DNA of 64,000 bases from Entomohabitans teleogrylli (GTDB taxonomy: Bacteria > Pseudomonadota > Gammaproteobacteria > Enterobacterales > Enterobacteriaceae). The notes below the pieces were generated by a model, which was not told the DNA's origin, did not search any database, and worked only from the letters and a program-made list of their open reading frames with translations. Of this stretch, positions 1 through 10,110 are shown in pieces. Location: the NCBI RefSeq assembly GCF_001484765.1, contig NZ_LLXO01000013.1:155552-219551 (forward strand), given 5' to 3'. Each line of letters opens with the position of its first letter. The first letter of the stretch is position 1. The position numbers were made by a program, and so were the translations under genes.

Positions 1-1816
1 TCTTTTGCCGCTGCTTGGCTATGTGCTGCTGGCATTTTCCCGCGGTCGCTGGTCGGAAAATCTGTCCGCTACCGTTGGCGTCGGGTCCGTGGGGCTGGCG
101 GCGTTGGTTACTGCTTACGTCGGTATCGATTTCCTGAATCACGGCCGCCAGGCGTTTACCCTGCCGCTGTGGACCTGGATGTCGGTGGGTAATTTCAATA
201 TCGGTTTTAACCTGGTGCTGGACGGCTTGTCGCTGACCATGCTGTCAGTGGTTACCGGCGTTGGTTTTCTGATCCACATGTTCGCCTCCTGGTATATGCG
301 CGGTGAAGAGGGCTATTCGCGCTTCTTTGCTTATACCAACCTGTTTATCGCCAGCATGGTGATTCTGGTGCTGGCGGATAACCTGCTGCTGATGTACCTC
401 GGCTGGGAAGGGGTAGGGCTGTGCTCGTACCTGCTGATCGGGTTCTACTATACCGATCCGAAAAACGGCGCCGCGGCGATGAAGGCTTTCGTGGTCACCC
501 GCGTCGGCGACGTGTTCCTCGCCTTTGCGCTGTTTATTCTCTACAACGAGCTGGGCACCCTCAACTTCCGGGAGATGGTCGAACTGGCGCCGGCGCACTT
601 TGCTGACGGCAACCAGATGCTCGGCTGGGCGACGCTGATGCTGCTGGGCGGCGCGGTAGGTAAATCGGCGCAGTTGCCGTTGCAGACCTGGCTTGCCGAT
701 GCGATGGCGGGGCCGACGCCGGTTTCGGCGCTGATCCACGCCGCCACCATGGTGACCGCCGGGGTCTATCTGATAGCCCGTACCCATGGCCTGTTCCTGA
801 TGACTCCGGAAGTGCTGCATCTGGTCGGGATTGTCGGGGCGGTTACTCTGGTGCTGGCGGGTTTCGCGGCGCTGGTGCAGACCGATATCAAACGCGTGCT
901 GGCCTATTCCACCATGAGCCAGATTGGCTACATGTTCCTGGCGCTCGGCGTGCAGGCGTGGGATGCGGCGATTTTCCACCTGATGACCCACGCGTTCTTT
1001 AAAGCGCTGCTGTTCCTCTCTTCGGGGTCGGTGATTCTGGCCTGCCACCATGAGCAGAACATCTTCAGGATGGGCGGTCTGCGTAAGTCGATTCCGCTGG
1101 TGTATATCTGCTTCCTGGTGGGCGGCGCCGCGCTGGCTGCGCTGCCGGTAGTGACGGCGGGCTTCTACAGTAAAGATGAAATTCTCTGGGGTGCGGCGGC
1201 CGGCGGCCACCATTACCTGATGCTGGCGGGTCTGGTTGGGGCGTTCCTGACTTCGGTATACACCTTCCGCATGATTTTCATCGTCTTCCATGGTGAAGAG
1301 AAGATCCACGCCCATGCCGGGAAAGGCATTACCCATCATCTGCCGCTGATTGTGCTGTTGGTGCTGTCTACTTTTGTCGGGGCGCTGATTACGCCGCCGC
1401 TGGCGGGTGTGCTGCCGGAAAGTCACTTCGGCCATGACGGTAAGATGGCGCTGGAGGTCACCTCCGGGGTGGTGGCGATTATCGGTATTCTGATTGCCGC
1501 AGGGCTGTGGCTGGGCAAACGTCGCCTGGTGGCGGCCGTTGCCGACAGCGGGCCGGGCCGTCTGCTCAGCACCTGGTGGTATAACGCCTGGGGCTTTGAC
1601 TGGCTGTACGACAAAGTGTTTGTTAAGCCGTTCCTCGGCATAGCCTGGCTGCTGAAAAGCGATCCGCTGAATGCGCTGATGAACATTCCTGCGCTGCTTT
1701 CCCGCCTCGCCGGACGCGTTCTGGTGCTGAGTGAGAACGGCTATCTGCGCTGGTATGTGGCATCAATGAGCATCGGCGCCGTAGTGGTGCTGGCGCTGCT
1801 GATGGTACTGCGCTGA
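1..1816 (+). CDS. nuoL: NADH-quinone oxidoreductase subunit L (5' end outside window)
   Basis: Antiporter-like subunit of the membrane arm of respiratory complex I; it couples quinone reduction by NADH to proton translocation across the inner membrane. About 605 residues are visible against a usual 613, so only about 8-10 N-terminal residues lie before the window; the frame is open to base 1 and the TTG at 5 is an internal Leu codon, not the start. The family core with GKSAQLPLQTWL (the conserved Lys of the proton channel) and HAATMVTAGVYL is present around residues 220-255, and the long C-terminal lateral helix and final membrane segment ending ALLMVLR are intact. It is followed by nuoM and nuoN, the usual end of the nuo operon. 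Identification is certain from family-wide identity. Confidence 0.98.
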   Translation, partial: LLPLLGYVLLAFSRGRWSENLSATVGVGSVGLAALVTAYVGIDFLNHGRQAFTLPLWTWMSVGNFNIGFNLVLDGLSLTMLSVVTGVGFLIHMFASWYMRGEEGYSRFFAYTNLFIASMVILVLADNLLLMYLGWEGVGLCSYLLIGFYYTDPKNGAAAMKAFVVTRVGDVFLAFALFILYNELGTLNFREMVELAPAHFADGNQMLGWATLMLLGGAVGKSAQLPLQTWLADAMAGPTPVSALIHAATMVTAGVYLIARTHGLFLMTPEVLHLVGIVGAVTLVLAGFAALVQTDIKRVLAYSTMSQIGYMFLALGVQAWDAAIFHLMTHAFFKALLFLSSGSVILACHHEQNIFRMGGLRKSIPLVYICFLVGGAALAALPVVTAGFYSKDEILWGAAAGGHHYLMLAGLVGAFLTSVYTFRMIFIVFHGEEKIHAHAGKGITHHLPLIVLLVLSTFVGALITPPLAGVLPESHFGHDGKMALEVTSGVVAIIGILIAAGLWLGKRRLVAAVADSGPGRLLSTWWYNAWGFDWLYDKVFVKPFLGIAWLLKSDPLNALMNIPALLSRLAGRVLVLSENGYLRWYVASMSIGAVVVLALLMVLR

Positions 1817-1870
1817 GTTGGCAGGAATTGAAGTGAATTTTCTCTTGTGAGAATGCGTTAAAAATCAGGT

Positions 1871-2005
1871 TCGGAAGGACAGGCGTTATCGGCGAAGCCA
1901 GACTGGGCGCCGCCTGCGCGCAGCAACCGCAGCGTACTGGAATACGTGAGGATTGCGAGCGCAGCCGGGGTTCAGTATGGCGAGTAAGATAGCCTGAGCC
2001 GGACT
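1871..2005. repeat. nuoL-nuoM intergenic palindromic element
   Basis: This 200-base gap inside an otherwise tight operon holds GC-rich sequence with short inverted repeats, for example CGTA-CTGGAA-TACG near 1931-1945 and nested GCGC/GCGAGCGC blocks, ending in a run like GGCGAGTAAGATAGCC. The style resembles the short mosaic intergenic elements that are dispersed in enterobacterial genomes. That resemblance is from memory of such elements and no second copy was seen in this window. It may act as an mRNA processing or stability element between cistrons. Confidence 0.35.
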
Positions 2006-2027
2006 TTTACAAGGAATAATGACGGTC

Positions 2028-3557
2028 ATGTTATTACCCTGGTTAATACTAATACCCTTCATCGGCGGATTCCTCTGCTGGCAAACTGAGCGTTTCGGCG
2101 TCAAGGTGCCGCGCTGGATAGCGCTGATTACGATGGGGCTGACGCTGGCCCTCTCCCTGCAGCTCTGGTTGCAGGGCGGGTACTCTCTGACCCAGGCGGC
2201 CGGTTTGCCGCAGTGGCAGTCCGAATTTATCCTGCCGTGGATCCCGCGCTTTGGCATCAGCATTCATCTGGCCATCGACGGTTTGTCGCTGCTGATGGTG
2301 GTGCTGACCGGTCTGCTTGGGGTGCTGGCGGTACTCTGCTCCTGGAATGAGATTCAAAAATATCAGGGCTTTTTCCACCTCAACCTGATGTGGATCCTCG
2401 GTGGGGTCATCGGCGTCTTCCTGGCCATCGACCTGTTCCTGTTCTTCTTCTTCTGGGAGATGATGCTGGTACCGATGTACTTCCTGATTGCGCTCTGGGG
2501 CCATAAAGCCTCTGACGGGAAGACGCGTATCACCGCCGCCACTAAATTCTTCATCTATACCCAGGCCAGCGGTCTGGTGATGCTGATCGCCATTCTCGGC
2601 CTGGTGTTTGTACACTACAACGCGACCGGGGAGTGGACGTTCAACTACCAGCAACTGCTGAAAACCCCGATGTCCCATACCGTTGAGTGGATGCTGATGC
2701 TCGGCTTCTTCATCGCTTTCGCGGTGAAAATGCCGGTGGTGCCGCTGCACGGCTGGCTGCCGGATGCGCACTCCCAGGCGCCGACCGCGGGTTCCGTCGA
2801 CCTGGCGGGGATTTTGTTGAAAACCGCGGCTTACGGCCTGCTGCGCTTCTCGCTGCCGCTGTTCCCGAACGCCTCCGCCGAATTTGCGCCGATCGCTATG
2901 TGGCTGGGGGTTATCGGTATTTTCTACGGCGCCTGGATGGCCTTCACGCAGTACGATATTAAACGTTTGATCGCCTATACCTCAGTCTCCCATATGGGCT
3001 TCGTTCTGATCGCCATTTATACCGGTAGCCAGTTGGCCTACCAGGGGGCGGTTATCCAGATGATCGCCCACGGTCTGTCCGCCGCCGGTCTGTTTATTCT
3101 CTGCGGTCAGTTGTACGAACGTCTGCATACCCGCGATATGCGTCTGATGGGCGGGTTGTGGAGCAAGATTAAATGGCTGCCGGCGCTGTCAATGTTCTTT
3201 GCGGTCGCCACCCTCGGGATGCCGGGCACCGGTAACTTTGTCGGCGAATTTATGATTCTGTTTGGCAGCTACCACGTCGTGCCGGCCATTACGGTTATCT
3301 CCACCTTCGGTCTGGTGTTTGCTTCAGTCTATTCGCTGGCGATGCTGCATCGCGCCTATTTCGGCCAGCCGAAGAGCGACGCCGCCAGTCAGACGTTGCC
3401 GGGGCTGTCGCTGCGCGAAGTGTCGATTATTCTGCTGCTGGTGGTGCTGCTGGTGCTGCTCGGTTTCTACCCGCAGCCGATTCTGGATACCTCGCATTCA
3501 GCGATGAGTAATATCCAGCAGTGGTTTACCAGTTCAATTTCAACTACAAGGCCGTAA
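2028..3557 (+). CDS. nuoM: NADH-quinone oxidoreductase subunit M
   Basis: Second antiporter-like subunit of complex I. The protein from 2028 has 509 residues, exactly the E. coli length. Key residues are visible: Glu144 in FFFWEMM and Lys234 in AVKMPVVPLHGWLPDAHS, both needed for proton transfer in this family. An in-frame ATG at 2019 would add three residues, but the AAGGA at 2011-2015 lies only 3 bases before it. The ATG at 2028 matches the homologues and sits 12 bases after the AAGGA, so it is preferred. nuoN starts 6 bases after the stop, so the two are probably translationally coupled. Confidence 0.97.
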   Translation: MLLPWLILIPFIGGFLCWQTERFGVKVPRWIALITMGLTLALSLQLWLQGGYSLTQAAGLPQWQSEFILPWIPRFGISIHLAIDGLSLLMVVLTGLLGVLAVLCSWNEIQKYQGFFHLNLMWILGGVIGVFLAIDLFLFFFFWEMMLVPMYFLIALWGHKASDGKTRITAATKFFIYTQASGLVMLIAILGLVFVHYNATGEWTFNYQQLLKTPMSHTVEWMLMLGFFIAFAVKMPVVPLHGWLPDAHSQAPTAGSVDLAGILLKTAAYGLLRFSLPLFPNASAEFAPIAMWLGVIGIFYGAWMAFTQYDIKRLIAYTSVSHMGFVLIAIYTGSQLAYQGAVIQMIAHGLSAAGLFILCGQLYERLHTRDMRLMGGLWSKIKWLPALSMFFAVATLGMPGTGNFVGEFMILFGSYHVVPAITVISTFGLVFASVYSLAMLHRAYFGQPKSDAASQTLPGLSLREVSIILLLVVLLVLLGFYPQPILDTSHSAMSNIQQWFTSSISTTRP

Positions 3558-3563
3558 TTCGCC

Positions 3564-5021
3564 ATGACAATAACTCCTCAACAACTGATCGCGCTACTGC
3601 CGCTGTTGATCGTCGGATTGACGGTGGTGGTTGTGATGCTCTCCATTGCGTGGCGACGCGACCACTTTATTAATGCCACGCTGTCGGTCATTGGTCTGAA
3701 CGCGGCGCTGCTGTCGCTGTGGTTTGTCGGCCAGGCGGGGGCGATGGACGTCACGCCGCTGATGCGGGTAGACGGCTACGCCATGCTGTACACCGGTCTG
3801 GTGCTGCTGGCGAGTCTGGCGACCTGCACCTTTGCCTATCCCTGGCTACAGGGCTACAACGATAACCGGGAAGAGTTTTATCTGCTGGTCCTGATTGCCG
3901 CGCTGGGGGGGATTCTGCTCGCCAACGCCAATCATCTGGCGGCGCTGTTCCTGGGTATTGAACTGATTTCGCTGCCGCTGTTTGGCCTGGTGGGCTACGC
4001 CTTCCGCCAGAAGCGTTCGCTGGAAGCCAGTATTAAATACACCATCCTGTCCGCCGCGGCCTCGTCGTTCCTGCTGTTCGGTATGGCGCTGGTGTATGCC
4101 GAATCCGGCGATCTGTCGTTTGTCGCGCTCGGCAAGAGCCTGTCGGATCACATGCTGCATGAGCCGCTGCTGCTGACAGGGCTGGGGCTGATGATTGTCG
4201 GCCTGGGCTTTAAACTGTCGCTGGTTCCGTTTCACCTGTGGACCCCGGACGTTTACCAGGGCGCCCCGGCGCCGGTTTCCGCCTTCCTCGCGACCGCCAG
4301 TAAGATTGCTATTTTCGGCGTGGTGATGCGCCTGTTTCTGTATGCCCCGCTGGGCAATAGCGAAGCGGTACGCGTGGTGCTGGGGATTATCGCCTTTGTC
4401 TCCATCATCTTCGGTAACCTGATGGCCCTGGGTCAGAGCAACATCAAACGTCTGCTCGGTTACTCGTCGATTTCTCATCTTGGCTATCTGCTGGTGGCGT
4501 TGATTGCGCTGCAAAGCGGTCAGATGTCAATGGAAACCGTCGGGGTATATCTGGCGGGCTATCTGTTCAGCAGCCTTGGCGCTTTCGGGGTGGTAAGCCT
4601 GATGTCCAGCCCGTACCGCGGACCGGATGCCGACTCGCTGTTCTCCTACCGCGGTCTGTTCTGGCATCGACCACTGCTGTCGGCGGTAATGACGGTGGTC
4701 ATGCTGTCGCTGGCCGGTATTCCGATGACGCTGGGCTTTATCGGTAAATTCTATGTACTGGCGGTGGGCGTGCAGGCGCAACTGTGGTGGCTGACGGCGG
4801 CAGTGGTGATTGGTTCGGCGATTGGCCTGTACTATTACTTGCGTGTGACGGTAAGTTTGTACCTCAATGCGCCGCAGCAGCTTAATCGCGATACCCCCTC
4901 TAACTGGGCGTTCACCGCAGGTGGCGTGGTGGTACTGATTTCCGCGCTGCTGGTGCTGCTGTTAGGGGTCTGGCCGCAGCCGCTGATTAGCCTGGTGCAG
5001 ATGGCGCAGCCGCTGATGTAA
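3564..5021 (+). CDS. nuoN: NADH-quinone oxidoreductase subunit N
   Basis: Third antiporter-like subunit of complex I and last gene of the nuo operon. It has 485 residues, the same as E. coli NuoN, about 14 predicted membrane helices and the conserved [19 protein letters not shown] channel motif near residues 217-235. The start lies 6 bases after the nuoM stop. A strong hairpin follows the stop at 5042. Nothing is unusual. Confidence 0.97.
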   Translation: MTITPQQLIALLPLLIVGLTVVVVMLSIAWRRDHFINATLSVIGLNAALLSLWFVGQAGAMDVTPLMRVDGYAMLYTGLVLLASLATCTFAYPWLQGYNDNREEFYLLVLIAALGGILLANANHLAALFLGIELISLPLFGLVGYAFRQKRSLEASIKYTILSAAASSFLLFGMALVYAESGDLSFVALGKSLSDHMLHEPLLLTGLGLMIVGLGFKLSLVPFHLWTPDVYQGAPAPVSAFLATASKIAIFGVVMRLFLYAPLGNSEAVRVVLGIIAFVSIIFGNLMALGQSNIKRLLGYSSISHLGYLLVALIALQSGQMSMETVGVYLAGYLFSSLGAFGVVSLMSSPYRGPDADSLFSYRGLFWHRPLLSAVMTVVMLSLAGIPMTLGFIGKFYVLAVGVQAQLWWLTAAVVIGSAIGLYYYLRVTVSLYLNAPQQLNRDTPSNWAFTAGGVVVLISALLVLLLGVWPQPLISLVQMAQPLM

Positions 5022-5041
5022 TATCCGCATGCTGTGATGCT

Positions 5042-5070
5042 AAAAACCGCCTGAGAGTTTGGCGGTTTTT
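5042..5070. terminator. Bidirectional terminator between nuoN and rnz
   Basis: AAAAACCGCC, a 9-base loop and GGCGGTTTTT form a perfect 10-bp stem with A and T tracts on the two sides. It can end the nuo operon on the + strand and rnz on the - strand, the two converging genes. Confidence 0.9.
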
Positions 5071-5076
5071 GCATTT

Positions 5077-5991
5077 TTACAGCGTCAGATGGCAGAAATC
5101 CGCCGCCAGTTCGCTGGCCGGGAAGATGGCCTGACACTCAGCCAGCAGGCGCTGGCAGCCCGCCAGATCGTAGCGTGAACTGAAATGAGTCATTACCAGC
5201 CGACCGACATTGGCCTCACGGGCCAGCATGGCGGCCTGCGCCGTAGTGGAGTGACCGCGGCTATTGGCTTTTTCCGCCATGGCGGCTTCCAGGGTCGTTT
5301 CGTGGACCAGCAGATCGACATCTTTTGCCAGCGCCAGCGCCGCCGGGGTTGGCGCGGTATCGCCAAAAATCGCCAGTGATTTGCCTTTCTGCGCCGCCCC
5401 CAGGTAGTCGGCGCCGTCAATCATCCGGCCATCCTCCAGTTGTACCGCTTCGCCGCGCTTGAGGCGCTGGAACAGCGGACCAGGCGCCACGCCGGCCTGC
5501 ATCAGCGCGGCGGCGTCCAGGGTACCCGGACGCTCGGCTTGTTCAATCCGGAAACCAAAACTGAGTAGCGGATGGTTAAGCGCCCGGGCGCTGACCTTTA
5601 ACTGGCCGTCGTCAAAAATTACCCCTTCGCCGATCTCCGTGATTGCCAGCGGGTAGCCGGTCCAGGAGCCGCTGATCTGCAGGGCCATTTCTACAAACGC
5701 TTTAATGCCCGGCGGACCGTAGATGTCGAGCGGCGCCGGGCTGCCGGCCATTGAGCGGCTGCACAGCAGGCCGGGCAGGCCAAAAAGATGATCGCCGTGC
5801 AGGTGAGTAATAAAAATCTTTTCGATTTTTCCCGCGCTGAGCGGGCTGCGCAGTATCTGATGCTGGGTCGCCTCTCCGCAATCAAACAACCACCACGCCG
5901 CAGATTGATCGCGTGGATTCAGCGCCACGGCGCTGACATTACGTTCCGTGGTTGGAACGCCGGCGGATGTGCCCAGAAAAAACAATTCCAT
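5077..5991 (-). CDS. rnz: Ribonuclease BN / RNase Z (tRNA 3' processing)
   Basis: Zinc-dependent beta-lactamase-fold nuclease that trims tRNA 3' ends (synonyms elaC, rbn). 304 residues against 305 in E. coli. The metal-binding motif HLHGDH is at residues 63-68, the Asp of IFGDT near residue 212 and the late His motifs (HETTLE, THFSSRY) are all present, so the enzyme should be active. It converges on nuoN across a shared terminator and is divergent from elaA. elaD, present next to this gene in some E. coli strains, is absent. Confidence 0.95.
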   Translation of the reverse strand: MELFFLGTSAGVPTTERNVSAVALNPRDQSAAWWLFDCGEATQHQILRSPLSAGKIEKIFITHLHGDHLFGLPGLLCSRSMAGSPAPLDIYGPPGIKAFVEMALQISGSWTGYPLAITEIGEGVIFDDGQLKVSARALNHPLLSFGFRIEQAERPGTLDAAALMQAGVAPGPLFQRLKRGEAVQLEDGRMIDGADYLGAAQKGKSLAIFGDTAPTPAALALAKDVDLLVHETTLEAAMAEKANSRGHSTTAQAAMLAREANVGRLVMTHFSSRYDLAGCQRLLAECQAIFPASELAADFCHLTL

Positions 5992-6057
5992 GAAAATCTC
6001 TCCCGGCTAATGACAAAAATACCTGCCCGTGTCCCACAATAACCAGTGCGGTTCTGG

Positions 6058-6088
6058 CTGACAATTGCCGGACGCCTGCGGGTATACT
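6058..6088 (+). promoter_or_regulatory. Candidate sigma-70 promoter of elaA
   Basis: A good -10 TATACT (6083-6088) follows a CTGACA (6058-6063) with a 19-base spacer. It lies in the rnz-elaA divergent gap, about 30 bases before the elaA start, and a strong AAGGAG ribosome site follows at 6105. The spacer is longer than ideal. Confidence 0.4.
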
Positions 6089-6116
6089 GTTAACCCGGAT
6101 CAACAAGGAGACTTTC

Positions 6117-6566
6117 ATGATTGACTGGCAGGATTTACACCATGCGCAGCTCACGGTGCCGGCGCTGTATGCGGTACTGCAACTGCGCAGCGCGGTATTT
6201 GTGGTGGAACAACAGTGTCCCTATCAGGATGTCGACGGCGACGATCTGTTGGGTGATAATCGCCACCTGCTGGGCTGGCGCGACGGCTCACTGGTGGCGT
6301 ATGCGAGAATTCTGAAAAGCGCCGATGAAAATCAGCCGCTGGTGATTGGCCGGGTGATCGTCGATAGCCGCGCCAGAGGGGAAAAGCTCGGCTACCAGTT
6401 GATGGAGCGGGCTCTGGCAAGCTGCGCCCGCCACTGGCCTGAACATAGCATTTATCTTGGGGCGCAGGCCCATTTACAGCCGTTCTATAGTCATTTCGGC
6501 TTTGTCGCGGTAACCGGGGTATATGACGAAGACGGGATCCCGCATATCGGTATGGCCAGAGGATGA
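6117..6566 (+). CDS. elaA: GNAT family N-acetyltransferase ElaA
   Basis: Acetyl-CoA-dependent acetyltransferase of unknown substrate. 149 residues, a few shorter at the C terminus than E. coli ElaA (153). The acetyl-CoA pyrophosphate loop is visible as RARGEKLGYQL around residues 80-90, after the strand VIGRVIV, and the family end GIPHIGMAR is kept. The start has AAGGAG 6 bases upstream. The name follows synteny (rnz-elaA-elaB) and sequence; the biological role is not known to me. Confidence 0.92.
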   Translation: MIDWQDLHHAQLTVPALYAVLQLRSAVFVVEQQCPYQDVDGDDLLGDNRHLLGWRDGSLVAYARILKSADENQPLVIGRVIVDSRARGEKLGYQLMERALASCARHWPEHSIYLGAQAHLQPFYSHFGFVAVTGVYDEDGIPHIGMARG

Positions 6567-6635
6567 GGGGGCGCAGCAAGCGCGGATCCTGGTCTATAGT
6601 TACCAGACCACTTTTTTCTGACATGGAGAACGGTT

Positions 6636-6947
6636 ATGTCTGCGAATTCACGACACTATGCTGCGGAGCTGGACGACGATCTGACATTATTAAGTGAAAC
6701 CCTTGAAGAAGTGCTGCGCTCGTCCGGCGATCCGGCGGACCAGAAATATATTGAGCTGAAAGCGCGCGCCGAAGAGGCGCTGAACGATGTCAAAAAGCGC
6801 CTCAGCCACACTTCCGATCGCTACTATTACCGGGCAAAAAGCGCCGTCTATCGGGCGGATGATTATGTCCATGAAAAACCCTGGCGGGGAATTGGCGTCG
6901 GGGCGGCGGCGGGTCTGGTGTTGGGGCTGCTGCTGGCGCGTCGCTGA
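6636..6947 (+). CDS. elaB: ElaB, C-tail-anchored ribosome-associated inner membrane protein
   Basis: Small DUF883-family protein (ElaB/YqjD/YgaM group), known in E. coli as a stationary-phase inner membrane protein that can bind ribosomes. 103 residues: a charged, helical N-terminal part that should form a coiled coil (residues about 8-75) and a single C-terminal membrane anchor, GIGVGAAAGLVLGLLLARR, with the family's glycine zipper-like pattern. An independent terminator follows at 6987. Confidence 0.92.
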   Translation: MSANSRHYAAELDDDLTLLSETLEEVLRSSGDPADQKYIELKARAEEALNDVKKRLSHTSDRYYYRAKSAVYRADDYVHEKPWRGIGVGAAAGLVLGLLLARR

Positions 6948-6986
6948 TACGCATTGACCCACGGCGCCGCTGTGGGTTTGCTGAAA

Positions 6987-7016
6987 AATCTTACCCAATG
7001 GGTGGGATTTTTTTTT
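6987..7016 (+). terminator. Terminator of elaB
   Basis: AATCTTACCC, loop AAT, GGGTGGGATT forms a 10-bp stem with two G-U pairs, followed by a run of T to 7016. A second short palindrome (CCCAC...GTGGG) lies just upstream at 6958-6976. This separates elaB from the men operon. Confidence 0.8.
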
Positions 7017-7067
7017 GCCTGACTAAACACGTATAATCCAGGGTTTTTCCGGGATACCGAGGTTAAT

Positions 7068-8345
7068 GTGAACGCCGTTGATGCCGCGCTACACCACCTT
7101 CTTCAGGCGCTGGAGCAACCGCCTGCCGATTCTGCGGCGCTGTATACTCTGTCGGTACCCGTCTCGCTGTGCGATGGCGTTGATCCGCTGGCCTGGCTGG
7201 CCGCGCAGGCGATGTGGCCGCAGTTCTACTGGCAGCAACGCGACGGCGATGAAGAGCTGGCGGCGCTGGGGGCGGTAACGCGCTTTGATTCACTGCCGGC
7301 GGCGCAGGATTTTCTCCGACACTCTCCCGGCGCTCAGCAGAGCCGTATCTGCGGTCTGAATGCCTTCGATCCGGCGCGTGGCGCGCTGTTTTTACCGCGC
7401 CTGCTCTGGCTGCGCCAGGGCGACAGCGCGACGCTGACGCTCACATTAAAGCCGGGAGAACAAGCGGCATGCCGGGCGCTTCTGGGGGCGCTCCGGCCCG
7501 CGCAGCCGCTGCCGGCGCTGCGCCGCGACATCCGCCAGGAAAACCACTTTCCCGGTGAAGCGGCGTGGTGTGAACTGGTGCAGTTAGCTACCCGTACTAT
7601 TGCGGGCGGCGCGCTGGATAAAGTGGTACTGGCCCGGGCCAGCGACTTACAGTTTTCCCGGCCGGTTGACGCGGCGGCGCTGATGGCGGCCAGCCGCCAG
7701 GTTAATCTGCGCTGCTATCATTTTTATATGGCCTTCGATGCCCGCGAAGCGTTTCTCGGTTCCTCGCCGGAGCGTCTGTGGCGGCGTATCGGCGACGAGC
7801 TGCGTACCGAAGCGCTGGCGGGCACGGTGGTCGGCGACGATGACGATCGCCGGGCGCAGCAACTCGCACAGTGGCTGCTACAGGATGATAAAAACCAGCG
7901 TGAAAATATGCTGGTGGTGGAGGATATCTGCCAGCGCCTGCAGGGTAACGTCGCGTCGCTCGAGGTGTTGCCCGCCCGGGTGCTGCGGCTGCGTAAAGTC
8001 CAGCACCTGCGGCGCTGTATCTGGACCCGGCTGGCTGAGCCGGACGATGCGCTGTGTTTACATCTGTTACAGCCGACGGCCGCCGTCGCCGGACTGCCGC
8101 GCGATGTGGCCCGGCGCTTTATCGCCGCGCATGAACCGTTCGGGCGCCAGTGGTACGCCGGGTCTGCCGGTTATCTTTCCGGTCCGCGCAGCGAGTTCTG
8201 TGTGGCGCTGCGCTCGGCGCAGGTCAGTCAGCATCATGTCAGGCTGTATGCCGGCGCCGGTATTGTCTCCGGTTCCGATGCGCAGCAGGAGTGGCAGGAA
8301 ATAAATAATAAAGCTGCGGGACTGCGCTCACTGCTGGTGCCATAG
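7068..8345 (+). CDS. menF: Isochorismate synthase MenF
   Basis: First step of menaquinone synthesis: chorismate to isochorismate. 425 residues (E. coli 431) with the chorismate-binding fold. The signature stretches [24 protein letters not shown] and [11 protein letters not shown] of the C-terminal catalytic half are all present. It uses a GTG start at 7068 after CGAGG. A TATAAT at 7032-7037 without a recognisable -35 may be its -10 box. It heads menFDHBCE, a complete operon in which every enzyme for isochorismate to DHNA-CoA follows in order. Confidence 0.96.
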   Translation: MNAVDAALHHLLQALEQPPADSAALYTLSVPVSLCDGVDPLAWLAAQAMWPQFYWQQRDGDEELAALGAVTRFDSLPAAQDFLRHSPGAQQSRICGLNAFDPARGALFLPRLLWLRQGDSATLTLTLKPGEQAACRALLGALRPAQPLPALRRDIRQENHFPGEAAWCELVQLATRTIAGGALDKVVLARASDLQFSRPVDAAALMAASRQVNLRCYHFYMAFDAREAFLGSSPERLWRRIGDELRTEALAGTVVGDDDDRRAQQLAQWLLQDDKNQRENMLVVEDICQRLQGNVASLEVLPARVLRLRKVQHLRRCIWTRLAEPDDALCLHLLQPTAAVAGLPRDVARRFIAAHEPFGRQWYAGSAGYLSGPRSEFCVALRSAQVSQHHVRLYAGAGIVSGSDAQQEWQEINNKAAGLRSLLVP

Positions 8346-8439
8346 CGGTACAATTAGAGTACTGATTCCCGATACATATCAAAATAACCTTTGCCGTAGC
8401 ACCTATAATGAGTCGGCAAAATTGACACCGGACAATAGT

Positions 8440-10110
8440 ATGTCGATAAGTGCATTCAACCGCCGCTGGGCCGCGGTCATTCTGGAAGCTTTAGCCCGCC
8501 ATGGCGTTCGCCACATCTGTATCGCTCCTGGTTCTCGTTCCACGCCGCTGACCCTGGCGGCGGCGGAGAATTCGGCGTTTATCTGCCATACCCATTTTGA
8601 CGAGCGCGGTCTGGGGCACCTGGCGTTGGGGCTGGCTAAAGCCAGTGGCGAACCGGTGGCGGTGATCGTTACTTCCGGCACTGCGGTGGCGAACCTGTAC
8701 CCGGCGGTGATTGAGGCGGGATTGACCGGCGAGCGGCTGGTCATGTTGACCGCCGATCGCCCTCCGGAACTGATTGATTGCGGCGCCAATCAGGCGATTC
8801 GTCAGCAGGGCATTTTTGGTCCTCATACCGCGGGGGTGCTTAACCTGCCGCGCCCGGCGCAGGATATACCGGCCCGCTGGCTGGTGTCGTCGGTGGATAA
8901 TTTGCTCGGGGAACTGACGGCTGGCGCGGTACAAATCAACTGTCCGTTTGCCGAACCGCTGTACGGCGAGATGGACGATACCGGTGTGGAATGGCAGCAG
9001 GCGCTCGGCGACTGGTGGCAGGCAGAAACGCCCTGGCTGCAAATGGCCCATCAATTACAGCCGGTACAGCGGCGCGACTGGTTTTTCTGGCGCCAGAAGA
9101 AAGGGATTGTGGTTGCCGGACGCCTGACGGCGGAGGAGGGCGCGCTGGTGGCGGCCTGGGCGGAAACCCTGGGCTGGCCGCTGATTGGCGACGTTCTGTC
9201 CCAGACCGGCCAGCCATTACCCTGTGCCGACCTGTGGTTAAGTAACAGTAAAGCCACGACGCGGCTGGATGAGGCGCGCATTGTGGTGCAGTTTGGCGCC
9301 AGTCTGACCGGTAAACGTCTGTTGCAGTGGCAGGCCGCCTGCCAGCCGGAGGAGTACTGGATTGTCGACTCGCTGAACGGGCGGCTCGATCCGGCGCACC
9401 ACCGCGGGCGGCGCCTGGTTGCACCCATTGGCGACTGGCTGGCGCTGCACCCGGCGGAAAAACGCCCGCCCTGGGCCGCCGATGTGGAGGATTTGTCGGT
9501 GGAGGCGCAGCGACAGGCGGCGGCAGCCACGGGCACTTTCGGCGAAGCGCAACTGGCGCAGCGTATCAACGAGTTACTGCCGCATCAGGGGCAGTTATTT
9601 GTCGGCAATAGTCTGGTGGTGCGTCTGATTGACGCGCTGGCGCAGTTGCCGCAGGGCTATCCGGTATACAGCAACCGCGGCGCCAGTGGTATTGATGGCC
9701 TGATTGCCACGGCGGCTGGGGTACAGCGGGCAACGGCGCGCCCGACGCTGGCGGTGGTTGGCGATCTATCGGCTCTGTACGATATCAACAGCCTGGCGCT
9801 GCTGCGCCAGGCGTCGGCGCCTTTTGTACTGATTGTGGTGAACAATAACGGCGGGCAGATCTTTTCAATGCTGCCGACTCCGGTCAGTGAGCGTGAGCGC
9901 TTTTACTGCATGCCGCAGAATGTCTCTTTTGATCATGCCGCGGCGATGTTCGGCCTGCCCTGGCATCAGCCGGGCAACCGGGAAACGCTGCAACAGGTGG
10001 TGGCGGATGCGTGGCGTCACCCGGGAGCCACCCTGGTGGAGCTGAAGGTTGCGGAACAGGACGGCGCCCGCACTCTGCAAAACCTGGTGGCGCAGGTGAG
10101 CCAACTGTGA
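8440..10110 (+). CDS. menD: SEPHCHC synthase MenD
   Basis: Thiamine-diphosphate-dependent 2-succinyl-5-enolpyruvyl-6-hydroxy-3-cyclohexene-1-carboxylate synthase; it joins isochorismate and 2-oxoglutarate. From the ATG at 8440 it has 556 residues, the same as E. coli. The cofactor-activating Glu55 in HFDERG and the C-terminal ThDP site GDLSALYD...NNNGG are intact. An in-frame TTG at 8422 would add six residues without family support. A TATAAT lies at 8404-8409. The TGA stop overlaps the GTG start of menH, so the two are coupled. Confidence 0.96.
   Translation: MSISAFNRRWAAVILEALARHGVRHICIAPGSRSTPLTLAAAENSAFICHTHFDERGLGHLALGLAKASGEPVAVIVTSGTAVANLYPAVIEAGLTGERLVMLTADRPPELIDCGANQAIRQQGIFGPHTAGVLNLPRPAQDIPARWLVSSVDNLLGELTAGAVQINCPFAEPLYGEMDDTGVEWQQALGDWWQAETPWLQMAHQLQPVQRRDWFFWRQKKGIVVAGRLTAEEGALVAAWAETLGWPLIGDVLSQTGQPLPCADLWLSNSKATTRLDEARIVVQFGASLTGKRLLQWQAACQPEEYWIVDSLNGRLDPAHHRGRRLVAPIGDWLALHPAEKRPPWAADVEDLSVEAQRQAAAATGTFGEAQLAQRINELLPHQGQLFVGNSLVVRLIDALAQLPQGYPVYSNRGASGIDGLIATAAGVQRATARPTLAVVGDLSALYDINSLALLRQASAPFVLIVVNNNGGQIFSMLPTPVSERERFYCMPQNVSFDHAAAMFGLPWHQPGNRETLQQVVADAWRHPGATLVELKVAEQDGARTLQNLVAQVSQL

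Noticed and set aside
245..1435. Long leftward open frame (396 codons) opposite nuoL
   Set aside because: Composition is that of an antisense shadow (Gln, Arg and His rich), with no start context, and the + strand gene is certain.
10011..10106. Upstream extension of menH
   Set aside because: Lies inside the menD coding sequence in another frame; the homologous start is the GTG at 10107 overlapping the menD stop.
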